A DNA stretch of 64,000 bases from NCBI GenBank assembly GCA_024734555.1, contig JANPWX010000054.1, positions 8,910,574-8,974,573 of the forward strand, written 5' to 3'. A model generated the notes under the pieces. That model was not told where the DNA came from and made no database searches. It saw only the letters and a program-made list of their open reading frames with translations. Position numbers and translations under genes: made by a program. The DNA comes from Trochalopteron elliotii. Taxonomy: Eukaryota; Chordata; Aves; Passeriformes; Leiothrichidae. Below, one piece after another: positions 36,401-51,900 of the stretch. Position 1 is the stretch's first letter. Each line of letters opens with the position of its first letter.

Positions 36401-39400
36401 TCATTGCTCATTCACAAGAGAGACACAGCAGGATTCCAGGGCTGGACTCAAAGACAATTTTCTTTGCTGTTCTCACTAAAGGGAAAAACATTTTATCAGA
36501 GACTATTCAAACTAAGAATATTTGGGGAATTAAATTTACTTTTTGTTCTATTCATTGACTTGCATTTCCAGTCCTCTGTGTGTGTATGTGTAACTATCAA
36601 AAAGCTGCACAATTTTTGTAGCTATGGCCATCTTGGAGGTACCAGTACATGAGATTTGGCTAGGTCACCCAAGCAGAGAACATTGCAAAAGTGTTCAATC
36701 TATAATGGCCAACAAGGAGATGATTTAAAGAAATAATAACCAGAAGATGTTCCCTAGTCAACGGTTTTGCAGAAGGAAAATCTACACTGGTGAAGACCCA
36801 GCCTCTTCAGCCAGGCAGCACTTGGCTGCAGGGAGAGGCTGCAGCCCAGCTCCTGGATCCCAGGACCAAATATCATCACAGGGCAGGGGAGACTGCTCTC
36901 CTCCCTCCTCAGTTGTCCTAGAGAAGGCCCAGCCTTGCACACCCTGCACAGGTGAAGGCTCAGCAACACATTTCTCAGATGCAACTGCTAATTGTCTGCA
37001 TGTAATTAGCTGATACCTGACTACACACAACTGATTAAAAATCAGTGACCATCTTTTTCATTTCCTACATATTTGAATTAATCAAAGGAGACATAATATC
37101 ACAAGAAATTAAAATTGTACCAAGGAAAACAGTTCTGGCATGCATGTTACTCTCAGAGTGCTTTTAATTTAAACAGCTCATGTCATCAGGCAGAATAGCA
37201 GGATGTGGCTCTTCAGGGAGGTAGAGAGTGCTTGGGAGAAGTCAGCAACACAAAGGAGTATTTAGATTTTTACAACCAAAATTGTTTTCTATCAATTCAC
37301 GCCATTCTTCAATTCACCTGATGCCTTTTCCTACTGTCCCTACTGTCAAATTTTTGGGAGAAAAAAAAAAAAATAGTTTACACCTCTGCGTGGTTACATG
37401 CTGGTTTTATCATCACTATTAACCTCCAGCAACTCCTCCAGTTTCTAATCCAGTCTGCTTTGCATCAGGCGTATGTGAACTTCACAGCATCTCTGCTATC
37501 CCACTTCTTTTTGGTCACATCTCAAGTACCAGTGCCGTAGCAGAATGACTGGCCAGCCATCCAAAAACATTTTAACAGACAAATACTAATACATCTTTCT
37601 CAGGCTCGTCATGCAGTCATCCCAGTGCTCAGAAATGCTTGCCTGCCAATAAAGGTACTGGTCTGCTAAAATATAAAGAAATAAATTTTGGGCTACTCAG
37701 AAAAAAATCCTAAAAAAATCTGCGTATTCTAGTAGCTTTTCCATGCAATGTATTGGAAGAGCACTTCTGGAACTCTGTGATTATACTGGCAGAACATTGC
37801 ACCGCAGAATATCAACTTACAATTTAGAACTTATATGCTGAAATGAAAAAAGCAAACTGTGCAGGCGCAATGATTCAGAGATGAGAGATTACAGCAGCAA
37901 ACCCAAGCAAGGCAAAGAAAGCACCATCATATCAGCATCCCCTCCCCACTCAAATCACTCTTCCCATGAAAAGACATATGCCAAATCCTTTTTATTCTTT
38001 CAAATTAAAACAACAAGATTAAACTGAAGATTGAGACAAACTACAAGGTTCAAATCCTTTCCAGATTTCCCTTAGCACTAGCCATTTACAGCTCTGGGTT
38101 CTTAAAAATTTATTATAGTAATAGCAGCCTTGGATCCAGAATCTCAGCTAGACTCAGGCACATGCAAATGATCCCTGTATCTGTCTAAGCAAGAACTGTA
38201 TTTCTGCCAGCCCCAGATGTTTAGAACTCTTGTATCACACACATGGACACCCTTTCCCATTGGGAGAATGTTTTTATAAAGCATGGGATTTTATTATTTG
38301 TCTTAAAGTTCATTGTTTTCATTATTTTCTTGACAAGGGTAATAAAATTAGATTCCTCCTCCTCTTCTCTGTCAAGGAAAGCTGAGATTCTCTGGTAGAT
38401 TTAGGACTATGTACCATGTTACAAGACATGGAAAAAAAGCTACAAGAGTAGAGTCCTGCCACCTGGCACACCATGTCCTAGGGCTAAAGCAGCTGGGAGC
38501 ACATGCTGTTTCATTGAGTTGGCTATGCCTTATAATGAGCAGTGCCAGGAAAGGATGTATACATACATATATATTACAGCATCATCAACATCCATGACAT
38601 TGGGACGTTTAAGAAATCTTTTCATTTACCAGCTCCTCCAGTTCCTACTCTGTCAGCTCTGGGAAGGAGCAATCCTCTGTGAGCTGTTGGTCACACTAAG
38701 TTCCCTACTCAAACCAAGATGATTCCCACCAGAAAATGGAAATTTGACCAGGCCCTGTGTTATCACATGCAAACTGATGGAACAAATCTGTGTTTCAATT
38801 TGAAGGGGACTGTTTCCTAACAGAGCCATAGCAAATCAATTTTTTTTAAACATATGGAAATACTGTACAATAATATGATTTATTCAAGGCTTTAGTCTTC
38901 CAAAGGCAGATTTAGCTACATTAGCCCATAAGATGGATGAATTGCCCAATTTTGGAGCTATCCTTTTAGCAGCATTGTTTATACACACTCACATGAGTGC
39001 TCAGCTGCAAAAGCAGAGAGAAAGTTTCATGTCACTAAAAGGTAAAGGTTGTAAGATGAACCACTGCATAGTCCAAAGGAACTCATCTATAACAATGAAA
39101 ACATCGTTATTTGGTTTAGCAATTAATGGTATAAATATTCCATAGCATCAGGCAACATAACTCAGAAACAGAAAACACTTGCAATCGCAGTTCACACCAG
39201 CAGGATGCAAGAGCTTGGCTCCCAACACCACTGAGACCACGAGCTCACAGCAGGGGCAGGCACCCAGTGTGTGCCAAGCCACCCCTCTGTGTCTGCCTCG
39301 AGAGCCTCCTCAGGTGCTCCCGCTCACCCCCACGGCCCTCAGCACAGAAACAACAGTCACACAAATGCAGCAGGAGCAAGAGAGAGGCAGGAGAAGGGGG

Positions 39401-42400
39401 CAGGGCATAGTGGGGACCACAGGACCCCTGAGTCACTCCTGTGAGTCGCAGCTCATCTTTTCCAAAGGCCTGAACTCCCACTAGAGCACTGGTGGGAGAT
39501 GCTTTGCCCAGATTGTTCCTTACAAATATTAATAGAGACTTGATGTTTTCACTGTCCTGTCATGGCTGCCCAAAGGATTTAGAGTTCAGGCTGAAGACTT
39601 TTAGTATTTTCTGCCACAGCAGCATAGCAGGGCTCTGGAGACACTGATGGTATTTATAGCAGCCTGAAAATTGTATCTCTTCTCACCAGCTGAACCAGTT
39701 CCCTGAACTGACTGCTACAGCTAATTGAGAGAAGACTGTCATGTACCATCAGCTAAATTTACTGCTGGTCCTCACGATTGGGTTGTGCTGACTGCATTGT
39801 GACAGCAGTGTCTAAAGTGAGGTCATCTTCATTTCTACATTTTCTCTCTAGGAACAGGAGTTTCTTCTGTATCTGCACTACTAGGTTTCTATTTATAGGC
39901 TTGAACCCTGTGATGTAATCTTCCTTTTTGTTTCCAAGGAAACAATATTTGATGTATTCTACTTTCAAGTTTTTCTTCCTTTAGGTTTTCCCCCTTCCAC
40001 CTACTCTCTTCCACTCTCTTTAAAGAGACAAGTCAATAGGTAAAACCTGTATTTATCTCTGGCACGCCGTGTAGTTGTCTTTCTCTAAAACCAGGCTTAT
40101 TCATAGCACTAAACAATTCAAGATATGCTTAGCAATAATTTTATGCACTGTTTATATGTATTACTTTTCTGATAGCAAATAAGCTATAATTGCATTAGGC
40201 AGCAACTCCTGTTGATAGCTCAAAATTTTCAAAAACTTAGGATCTGTGTCTCAGCCCCAAGTCCTCTTTTCCTGCAAAGATTTTTTTTAAAATTGTCCCA
40301 CTGACCATCCAGCCAGTTTTCCCACAGTTTTACTCCTGATGGCCAGTTCCTGTCCCTGGCACTCCCTTTCTGGCACAAAGCATCTCCTGATGCCCCTTTC
40401 CATGCTCCTTTCTGCCACTGGGCTGTATTCTCAGGTCTGTGATGGCTTGGAGGTCATTTTCATTCAAGTGCAAATCCTCTACATTAATGTTCTTTTAAAA
40501 TAATCGGTTGTCACTTCACTGTCTGTAAGTTGGAAAAATGCAGAGGACTGAATCCATAATTTACAGTGCAATCAGCATTTGTAACAGCTGGAATAAGGTG
40601 TGTTGAATGGATGCTTGCACAAATACAGGTGTTTTGGTGTCTTACTGGAAAAGCAGTGGGTCAAGCTAATAGCTTGCCTCCAAATTTTCAGTGTGTTTAT
40701 GTCTATGGGTTGAAAAATGTGGGAGAGACTGGCTGTTTTAACAAGAGACTATTTTAACACTGCAGAAAAATTAAGAGCAGCAATGCTTATAAATGTAGTT
40801 GATTAATTCTGACTGGGAAACCTACTCTCATTTTTATTACTACTGCCTTGTACCTCCATAATATAAAAACAATAAATTAGCTGGACTGGTGATATTCTGC
40901 TCAAGGGACAACAAAGTAACAGACAAAATTTTTTTAAGGACCACCCACTTCAGAACATAGACAAGCAGGTAAAATTCCAACCTAAAGAAAATGATGCGGA
41001 CCAAAAACACTCAATAAGAATCTGCGTGGTGAAAAGGAGAAAAGGTGTTAAAGCTTGATAGATATAAAGTCAACAAACCATACAAATTTTATGCTGTCAA
41101 GGAAATTATCAAAGTAAGCATGGAAATGATGTAGTCAACATCTTGCATTTTGGGTCATATTATAGACTAATACCCATTACTTCCTGCATCAGTTCCAAAG
41201 AAAGCCAGGCCCTGTTTAAAGGTATGTGATCTTGATTCAGAGGCAACAAGTCCTTCCACAACATCTCTGATTTGGCCAGAGAAAAGGATGCGCAGTGGGA
41301 AGACTTACATGATCTAGACCTCTGCCAACATCTCTGGATTCTTTTCAAAAAATCATTACAGTCTTTCCTCAAATACCAAAAATAAGGGCTTCCCATGCAA
41401 TCCTACTAGAAGCTGTTCCAGGAAGCCACTTGTCTCCTCCTTCCACCTCCAAAATTTTCAGTTTTTTCCCAGAAGACCACGGTTATTATCAAGCTTCCGT
41501 ATCTCCTAATCTGGCCATGACTTCACTTGTCAATGCTCTCTCCTTCCTAATGGTTACTCAGGCTCAAGAACCCTAGTAAAAATCACATTTGACAGGCATG
41601 GGAAAAGTAGCCAGCTTCAGGTGTTTGTCACTAGGTTTTGAATATTTCTGGTAGCTGAAACACAGAGCACATTCCATGGTCTGGCAACGTATTGCTTTAG
41701 AGATTGTGGCTCTGAAAAAAAAAAAAGAGCTTTATGAAGTTTGTTTGCTTCTCAAAGACAATCCTTGGCACTGGACAGGTCCAGTTGGGTCTCAGTAAAT
41801 CAAAAGCTTATTTGATGTCAGCGAAACTAAGATGCAACTGCTGTTTTGCTCCAGGTTGTCAGAAAGCTTTTCAGTAATCACTTTCAGTCAGAACAGATAC
41901 TCAATTGTTCTTTCCTGCTGCAAGGGGGAAAAAACAGCAGCTTGCTCTTCCTCAGTAATTCCCTCATATTTCATTTTTAATCTCTTAAGCAAATTACAAG
42001 TGAAGACCTTTGATGTATGCGCCAAACTCATTCATTTCTCAGTACTTGCTGGACTAGAGAGGATCTCCCGTTCTTATGCATGTGGATGATAATAACAACT
42101 TCAAAGCCCCCAGGCATGTGTTAGCTCTCCCCGATTTCCTTTCTAAGTATGCATTTCATGGGCCAACACCAGTTAAGAACCATAAGCAGCTGTACTTGTG
42201 TGCCATCTCTTAAGGCAGCCTTGCTATCTCTCTCATAATGTAACAACCCTATTTCTGCCTTGCAGATCTACTCAGTCTGGATTTTGCATTTTTCCTGAAA
42301 TGGAGTACCTAATTTCCAGCATTTATGGTGTTCTCAGCTTAAAATAGTCTGGAACCTGATCAAACTCAGAGGAAAAGTCATTAAAAGTCACTTGCCCTGA

Positions 42401-45295
42401 GGTGATTTGGAGCATTCCAGGTGGATTATGAGGCATTGCTTTGCTGTTGTGGGGTTTTATGACATGAAGTGCAGCTGATTACTTCTAGAAGGACGGAAGG
42501 TCATAGCCATATGGTACCACAGGACCAGATGTTCCAAGTACAGCAGAACAGCTGTACCTGAGCAGTGACTGGATAAACTTCCCCAAGCTTGCTAAGGAAG
42601 AATGAAAAGGGGACATATTTCAAACCAGTTAATGTTATAGTTGTCATCATCATTTAGTCTGTCCAACTCAGAGCACTAGGAGACAAAGACCATAGAAGAG
42701 TTAAAGAGAATATAATGTAGTCACATAAATAAGAAAAACCACCATCAGAGACAATTTACATTGAGAAAAAATAAATAGTTTTGGAAAATATGTAAAACTT
42801 CAGGCTTTCAGCCAAGCTTTATCTAAGGAGGTGGAATGGGAAGAGTAAACAGACTTTCTCTAGGGCAGAAAATTTATCCCATAAGTGGGGAGCACAGATT
42901 TCATGTAGTTTCCTTTAACGGGTTTGTTACTGACCACAGTCAGTGGAACAGACACCAAACCAATGGCACCAGCACAGCAACTCTGGTGTCTCCCCATTTG
43001 CCCTGCCAGCAAGCCAGAAGCCTGTACCAACTGGACTGCAAACATCAATCCAATTTCATGTCTCCCAGCTCTATTTAAGTCTAGATTTGGCACTCCATAT
43101 ATCATGAGATTACTCTGACCTGAAACCTGCTCTCAGCATGTCTGGACAATTTTTCTAATCAGAGTTACACACCAAGTATCTACTATTTTTATTTATTTTT
43201 TTAAGTGTGCCGTGCTTAGGAAATAGGTTGGACCACACAATTTTGGAACCTCTGCAGCAATATGTTATTAATGATACAGAGAAGTAGAAGAAAAAGAGCT
43301 TCTTATCCCCAGGAATAGCAAGAGTAGAAACAGACTGTGGCAGTTTCCCAATTCTCTTGTCAAGACAATTAGGTGCAATTCTGTGTGTATTACTGTGGTA
43401 AATTAGGGACAAAGCCCCCTTGATTTTTGGCAATGCGTTTTCTTTAGAAGTCAGTTTAAACACTGACCAGTTGGAGATGCCCCATTTTTGGCCTGAGGAG
43501 CACATCAGGATGCCCTTCACAGCACAGAATGAGGTACTCACTGGGTACTCTCTCTGCCCAGGATTCTTCTGGTAGGTGCTGTCCTTGAAGGGCTTCCTCT
43601 TAGCACTGACTGAGCAACAGGGGAGTCAGCAGTCTGGGGCCCCAGGCTCGCCCTGGTCCCAGCATTCTTCAGTAAGGGGAGGTTACAAGAAAGACCTCAT
43701 CCTTATTTTCCACATTACTATGTCTTGGGATCTATACTCCAACACAAATCTCCCAGAACATTTTTTCTGCTGACAGTGAGAGAAAAAGCAGAACAGTGAA
43801 CAAAATGCCTTTCAGAGCCCTGGCCCCAGCCTCACCCCCCAAACCCAGGGAGCCTTGTTCAGGAGTGGGGTCCTTCCTTCCTAACCCCCAGGGAACTTGC
43901 TTTGTCCCTGTCTCACATACTCTCTTACGAACACAGCCACTATACTGGGCTATTAGCCCTGTCACAGACATAGCAACAGATGCACCGGGCAGTAAATTTG
44001 ACTCCTATCAGGTCAAATCCAAATTACCCTCTTGACAGTACTGCCTAAGAAGCTCATAAAACAGTGTGTCTCCTTGTTATGACTTGGACAAACAACATCA
44101 ACCTTTATCTACAAGAACGTTTGCGTATTGGGTAAAAAAAGAAAACCACAAAACAAAAAAGTAACACACCACAAGTCTATAATTTCTGATGGACCTTTCA
44201 GTTCCTCCTATTTTCAGACTTTTAGAAATGCTCTTTAATGTGTCAACTTCTGCCACTGAAATCCTTGCTCTGTGAAGCAAAGCTGCCCTTTTGATCTGGT
44301 TTGCAGAATGGCCTCACAAGTCAACATAATTCTGATTCCCCTGCTGATAGCAGCAACACAACTGACGTCTGGCTGAAATGAAGTAATGAACACAACAGAC
44401 AGCGCTTATTAAAGAATCAAATAAACTCTGAATGCATCAATCAAAAATAAGCATACAACCAATATTTTTTGGTAATCTGTAGCTGGGAGATGAAGAGAGA
44501 TGCACAAACCCAGGCTCAAACAGTAGGTTACTTAGGGCAGCAATTGTCATTTTTGTTTTATAGGTCTGCAATGCCTGTCTCAGCAGAGCCCCAACCCTGA
44601 TGGGGGCCATTAAGCAATACTTCAGTATAAAGAGAAATTAAACAAGTAACGCCCAGTGAGATACTCCTGCACGCAAGGTATTGTCAGACAAGTTTTATGT
44701 AGTGCTGTATAAACGCCAGTTGACTTCAGCAAGAATCAAGGGCATGCAGTATTTTGTGAGGAGGGTGCAGTCATTTAAAGCATTTCTCTCTATCTGTAGT
44801 AATCAAAACAAGTTATAGCCAGGCTACAACTATATGTCTAGTTTGAAGACTGCTTGTCTGTGTGAGACAGAACCATCTGGATTTACTTTACAGTTAACTT
44901 TAAAATATATATATAAGGTTTCTTAACTTTTGCCAAACAACTGGAAACATAATGGTTTATGCATGCTGTTAGCATCTCAGTACAGCTGCAAATGTCCATT
45001 AGGACAATCTTTTATAATTATATACTTATTCATCCCATGAAATTGTTAAAAACCCAGCTTTTCCAAATAAGAGCATATTTTGTAGCGAAGAGGAAATCTT
45101 CCAGGTTGGAATGGGGGAGGGAAGTCTTCTAAAGCAGAACTTCACTCAAAGCTTTTTCTTTAAACTAACATAAAAATTTAAAGTCTCAGTGTGTCAGATT
45201 TTTCCAACTGTACCTCTAGTGTGCTCTGGCCAGAAATCTGCAATTTCTTTCCCTTTTCCTTTCCTTTGTGGAAGAAGCTCATTCCTTCTAAGATT

Positions 45296-45319
45296 TTTTT
45301 TTTCCAAGGGGAAAAAAAA
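45296..45319. repeat. Perfect 10-bp inverted repeat with 4-base loop
   Basis: TTTTTTTTCC, then AAGG, then GGAAAAAAAA form an exact hairpin. More pyrimidine-rich sequence lies to the left and a further T run to the right. Probably two homopolymer runs meeting; not part of a recognised gene. Confidence 0.6.
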
Positions 45320-45819
45320 CCCAGCTTTTTTTTCACCTTTTCCCAACTCTTCCCTCTAGATGGGACTTTAGTTCTTATCCTTCCCACAGTTCCATATTCT
45401 TGTTCAACAGAAAGTGTCAGTGGCACGTGGTGCCAGTGGGTGACTGCCCTTGGGAGCTGATCCCTGACAGCAGGAATCTGCACACAGAACACAACCAGGC
45501 TGGATGCAGGCAAGGCTCCAGGAATGGGGGTGATCTGTGTGTTCAAAGCACCATCATGTTTGGCCAAGATTTTCAGAAATTACCAATAAACGGCACACGT
45601 CAGTTTTTAGGAGCCCGAGGTAACAATTCAACTTTCCAGAAGGCAGGTGCTTACCTTTTCCAAAATAAGAGCCTTCCTGCTGTGTTTTCTGTGTGTCCAG
45701 GCTCAAAGCACTCCAAGTCGTTGGCCACTCTCAAAACATCTCAGCATCTAGGATTTTTTAGTTAACAAAAACAAAACTAATGGAAACACAAACAACTAGT
45801 CCCAAAAATTGGACACAAT

Positions 45820-45903
45820 CCTGTGCAATGTACTCTAGGATGACCCTGCCTGAGCAGGGAGGTTGGACCAGATGACCCACTGTGTTTCTTCCATTCTGTG
45901 ACT
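45820..45903 (+). mobile_element. CR1 LINE, 3'-end fragment
   Basis: The sequence GGATGACCCTGCCTGAGCAG, then GGTTGGACCAGATGACCCAC, ending in CCATTCTGTGA, is the hallmark 3' UTR of avian CR1 elements. CR1 copies are usually 5'-truncated, and only the last 80 or so bases are evident here. The orientation is +. Confidence 0.85.
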
Positions 45904-48900
45904 TTTCCAGGAGGTGAGTGACCTTCTGTACGTGTGTTCTCAGGGCCCTACGGAGAGAAGGGAACTAGGGCTCATATTGTTTTGACAGCCATTCAGACAG
46001 AAAAATACTTCTTTTTCAGATGCCTGCCTGAAAAATAACAATGCCACAAAATGCTGTAAGGCTATTGATCTCATCAGAAAGACAACCTTGGTCAGAGACA
46101 AGCAACAGACCACTGCCCATCCTTGGGGCACACAGACCTCACAGAGCAGCCTCCTTTCACCAGCACTGCCAGTCTGCTGGATCATCTTACCCATACTGGG
46201 TCACCTGCAGGGATAAAGATAAAGCAACTGCTGCAAGTTTCTGTTATATGGGATCTGTATCTCCTCCTCCACAAAGTTTCTCTGTTATCAGTATAGAATT
46301 AATTTGCACAACAACCTTACAAGACATCTTAGAAGGCACAGCAGGTTTCTAGCATCCAAGCTCTTTCTCATTTTAAGAGTGACTATCTGAATAATTGGCA
46401 GGGAGGAGCTTGGCTGCTCTGTAATGCAGAAACTTGGCTAGAGTGATGCTGTTAAGCATGAAACAGCAGCAGATCCAATGCCCAGAACTTGAACTGAAAC
46501 TGTTTATTACTTCACATTTGTACTGCAGCATTAGCCACAGGCCACGACTAAGTCTGGCCCTGGTCCTTCTGGGATGAACTTTTATCTTTTAAACAGACAG
46601 GGGATGACAAAGGCTTGACTGAAAAGATTTTACGCAACATTAAAAATAACTGACAGAGTCAGGAATTTGTGTCCCACTGAAAATTAGTGGCAACTACTGT
46701 AGGACTTGGGTACTTTGGAAAAAAATGGTCAGGCAACCTGAATCTTTGGTAGGGCACAGGCATTTACAGTCACAGAAGACCATTTCTATTCTTGCATGAA
46801 ATGAAAAAACTTCCACAAGAGGTTTCCATTAATAGCTGGCTGCTTTTTCCAGGCACTTATGTGACAGTAGAGAGCACTGTGAGGCAGAAAGATAGGCAAG
46901 CAGTGCATGCAGGTCTGCTCAGTGAGATCGTTCCCAGGATGGTCAACTCAGCAGAAGAAAAAGGTTCCAGAGACCAAAGGGCTACTTCCAGTATCACATG
47001 CTTCCCCTGACTGATCGCTTTGCCTCTTTTTCCCACTCTCAGGCGGAAGGCAAAAGATCTGAAGAATTTCTCTTAAGAAATATCAATACTCAGGTGACAG
47101 CTGGATCTTAGGTCATCACAAGCCTATGTCCAACAGCACCAAAATCTCCTAATGCTGTGGCATGAGTTGCAGCTCTGAGGCAGGGTTTACTGCAGAGCAA
47201 ATGCCCAGGTAGAGGATGTTGTGTACCAGCTGCTCGTGTGTGATCCCTGAGCCCTTCTGCCCTGAGGTCACCACTCACAGCAGACAAAGTACTGGAGTGG
47301 AAGAGGTGTGGCTCTGACACCAGGGAACCCAGCTTTGATCTTTGATGAACCTGGCTGTGACTTACCAGAGAAAGTTTTAGGCTTTCTTCAGCAGGAAGTC
47401 ATGGAGCTCTTTAAGGAAGTAGAGAAGGTTGGAGGGTGCACATCTGCCTCTTTTTGGTGAGCTGTGCTCACGTCACCAGAAGTGAACCATGCTGAGCACC
47501 ATGTCACTCTCTCAGCAAAGAAAGGCATTTCACAAGTTAGATGGATACTGAAAGTGTTGGCACTGGAGAAAACAAAAACAAGAAGTAGGGGAAGATGGTT
47601 TTCTGGTGGTGCACATGCAAGAGAAAAGGACCTTGTCAGGATGCCACCTCTCCCATTGCCCATTGTTGTGCCAGTGCTAAATCCCTGTGCACAGCATGAC
47701 AGGAAACAGCAGTGCAATGCTCCTCACCCACATGCAGCAGTAAACATAGCATCGGCCTTGACAAGGGGACAACATCAAAGAAGATGTTTGTTTTATTATA
47801 GTCAACATGCAGGCATCATGTTATCTTAGTCATACCAAGACTAGGTAACTAAACTGCCAGGTTTAATGTTTCAGGTCACATCAGGGAATAGTTTTACCAG
47901 CAGATGTAAAGATCGTCATTTGGAGTGGGTAGCACTCAAGGTCAGAGTCAGCAAATCCTCCTCTAAAAATAGACTCTAGTTGCAAACTTCGTAAGGTTTC
48001 TTTTGTCGTTCTGCTGCACTTCACAGGACCCAGTTACCTACAGCCCCCACCTAAGTTTACAGGTAAGGCTAAGCATTATACATTTTTCTGCTGTACCTCT
48101 GCTCATTTTTCCTTGCTTTTGTAACCTGATTTAGTGAAGCAGGGAGAGGACTGAGAACTGGAAAACTTGCCAAGGTAACTATTAATTTCATCAGCTTGTT
48201 GCAGAGAAAAAAAAATTATTACAGACTCAAAAAGGTTTTGAAAGTATAATGTATAATTTTAGAAAACTGAATTTGCTGTGTTACAGAAATCGCTATATAA
48301 ATTAGGAAATTAGGTGCCAAAAGTGTAATTATCTTGGAGATAACTTCAGTGTAAAAGTTAGGGAATGAAAATGCAATTTTTAAAGACTTCTAACATCTGT
48401 CCCACAATATTTTGCCTATTCTTCAATAATTGCTCCACCCTCCAGTCAAATCTAGCTTTTCCAATTGAATTAAAATTCTCTCAGATGATGCTGTGTTTTA
48501 AGTTTCTTTGGACACTCTAATAATATTTAATAAAAACTCAGCTTAATCTGTTTTCCATTAACCAGTCCAGTCAACAATAAAGACTGAGGGCAAAAATAAG
48601 TTTTTAAAAAGTCATATGTGGCTTAGAAATCCATTGAAATAACTGGTTAGTTTTGAATATTCACAGCAGGAGGGTCTGGGAAATAATTGCACAGAGGCTA
48701 CAATTATTCTGGTTTTAAGTGGTTTAAAGATGACTGAAATAGATGAATTATTTTATAGTCCTTGAATGCTTTAAGCATAAGATTTCAAGGCTAAAATAAA
48801 GGAACTGAAGTAAGTGAATTTTGGTGAGGACCTGTACAGGAATAGGGAACACAGGATTGTACTTTTTGCTTAAGTATACTACAAATCCAGTTTTGGAATT

Positions 48901-51900
48901 TGGTAAATTCTTTTAGGAGTCTTTTAGAGAAATATTGTTGAAAGACTTCTCCATCACAAGAAGTGTTTGTAAAAAAACCCCCTTTTTTGCCTAGTGTTAG
49001 GGGGGAAAAAACCCAACAAAACAAGACACAACCCCATTCAAGGAGCCTTTGCAGCACCACAGCTCATTGCAGTACCCTGGGGTGCAACAAGTGTGAGGTT
49101 ACAGGGGAAGCACACAGCTCTTCATGGCTGCTGCCAACCTTCCGAGTCGGAGCAAAACAGCATGGGGGTGGCATATCAGGGAGCACCATTTTCAATTAAT
49201 TTCATTAAATCATCTGACAGGGCAAGCTTTTGTCACTGCAGCTGACCACCTCTCAGCTCAACTGATGTCCTTTGAGTTACAAAAAGCTTAGAAACCAAAG
49301 CACTGTTTACCCTCCTCCCAAGTGCAAACACTGTGATCCAGACATTTGCATTGGCTTCTGCAAGAACTTTCCAGTTTATAAAACAGCCCTCTGCTTAGTC
49401 ATACTCAAAAAGGGCAAGCACTTTTTCACCCTGAAGGGAGGTATGTATCTGGCATGTGGGCTGGAAAGGGAAGAACAGAACATTTCTTAAAAATTCAAGA
49501 ACTTGCTGAGTAGATCCTCCCTCACTATTTCTGAAGACTCAGGCATTAGGTCTGATTTTTGTCTGCCTTCAGCACTGAGAAAATGCTTACTTGAAGACCT
49601 GTAACTAAACAAGATTCAAGTCTTCTGCACATTTTTTGGAAGTGTAGAACTGATATTCTCCATCCTTACCTTCTCTTGGGTCCTCCCCTCTCCTACACAC
49701 TTGTTACAAACATTGTTTCGCCATGAAGTTCTTATCTAAGGTGGTTATTAAACTGAAAGAAGGAAGTAAATAAAAATAAAACCATTAGTTTTGCAATTGT
49801 TCATCAGGCAAGGAGATCTCAGTTTTTACTCCCTTGAAGATAGAAGTCCAACAACTTCAATGGTATTGAATTCTGCCTGATAAATAAAAACATTCAAATA
49901 AGTCTCCCTCTCTCCAAGATCAGAAAAGAAAATAGGAGTAGTTTCTTAGTAACAAGCTTTTCATGCACAAAAATGATTTCTTAATCAAAGTGCAGGGGAT
50001 CTTGTTCCTCATTTTTGTTCTTGAGCTAGATTTAGTGTTCATGGCAGTAGATTAACTACTTTACTCCCCAGTTTTGAGGGTCAAACCACCAATTAATTTC
50101 AAGGACACTGTGTTTATCTCCTACTGCACTGAAGTGGGTATGAGGTCCAGTACATATGTCATTACTTTTACATTACTCCTCATGAAAGGCTCAGTGCTGA
50201 TAGGTAGTTTTCTTTCCTTCCCTTGGCATCTTGGAAAAAAACTTCTGATGATATGACAGTTCCACTCCTTTTTCAGAGCCAACAACAGGTAGGAAGCAAA
50301 ATCTGAAAGCATCAGAACAGGAATGAGATTGAAATCTGCCTCCATATTTACAAACAGGTTGTATATTTAGCTGTTTGCTAAATGCTAAAAACATGCATTT
50401 CCCAGCTAAACCAGGTAAATTTTGTGATTGCTTGATAATTTCAGGGAGAAGTAGCTTTTAGACAACTCTGAGTACAAAACCAAGGCTTGTACACATTTGC
50501 ACATCAAATTAAATATAATAAAGCCAGCATCAGAAGAACCACTAGCACAAGTGGATGATGTCGTAAGAGCTGGGAGAACTTCCAAGAGCAGGACACAACA
50601 CATGGATGGCAAAGAACTGAAACTATTCTGCTGTATAAATACGGACTGAAGTGGGCATTAAGGCAAGGAAGCCCTGTGCCCAGCATGGCAGAACAGCTAA
50701 TACTTGTAAAGGAAAGAGCAAGGAAAATTGTCTTCTCTCCATTTTTCTTCCCACTTTTTACTTGTTTAGCCTCTCTCATTGCATATTTATACCAATGCCA
50801 CTGGGCTCTGACTTTATTGAAGATCTGAAGTTTTGGGCACACAAATACAGCTAAAAGTTGGCAGCCAGAGTACATACGATGGGGACAACAGCAGTGATGG
50901 AGAAACCCCCTGTGCCAGGGAGGGGTGCAGAAAAGGAAAGGATATATAGGCCCTTGCACAGGACAAAGGCAAATGCAGTCCTTGTCTATGCATGTCTGAT
51001 TTTTTTCTTTTTAAGTCTCTACAGCTGACTTGGATCTTAACTTCCAGGCATGAATCTTGTCAAACTGTTTGGCATCTTTATACATAGCACTAGGGCTTGC
51101 ACAGCACATTGAGCCAAAAATATTAAGAAACATAGTATTTTGTTATGTAGCTAATGACTTATAGCTTTTCAGTCTCAAGAGTACTCAGAAGCTTCCACTA
51201 CATATGGAAAACCAGCGTTAGAAATGTACACAGCACCATCGAGGCTCTGATGTTCAACTCTAGATAAAAAGCTCAGTTTTCCTCCATCCTCTGTGGGATT
51301 ACCAAACTGTAGAGCTCATGACTGACATTTCCAAAAGCATTAACTCACCCTTAAAAATTTTGTGGTGGGATTTGACATCCCTTCAGTTGAACAGATTTGA
51401 AAATGGGCTACTACATCCTGTGACTTCATGGGGCCTTATTGGAAATTTTGTGTTGATTTGAGTAGTTCAAGGGACTCCAAACATGGTGCAGAAGGCAAAT
51501 CTTTCACTGCCATATTAGTGCTCCAGCTAGACTGTGTTCATGCTCTGAATTAAACAGCAGATAGACTGGCAGATTTTTCTTTTTTTTTTTTCCCTTGCAC
51601 TTTCTTTCCTCCTTCCCTGCTTTGTTAAAAATAAAATGAAAAAAGCTAAAGAGCTGTATAAGAAATTCCATCTGGCAGCTGTAGAGTAGATAGTGAACAT
51701 AAAGAAGAGATTCCTTTGCTGTGCCTAATGCATGCTGCTTATCCAAATTAGCCACACAATTACTTCTATCAATGCAAAACTAGTTTAATGTTTTTTTTCT
51801 AGTGCACAGCACTTGAGAATGACTTAAAATGCAGTGTAATTTGCCACAGTGTATGTCCTGAAGTGGCTCACTAATGAAAAGAGGATTAACTCTCCATTAT

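Noticed and set aside
48969..49015. C5T6 and G6A6 runs as a hairpin
   Set aside because: The runs are complementary in the same direction, not inverted, so they cannot form an antiparallel stem.
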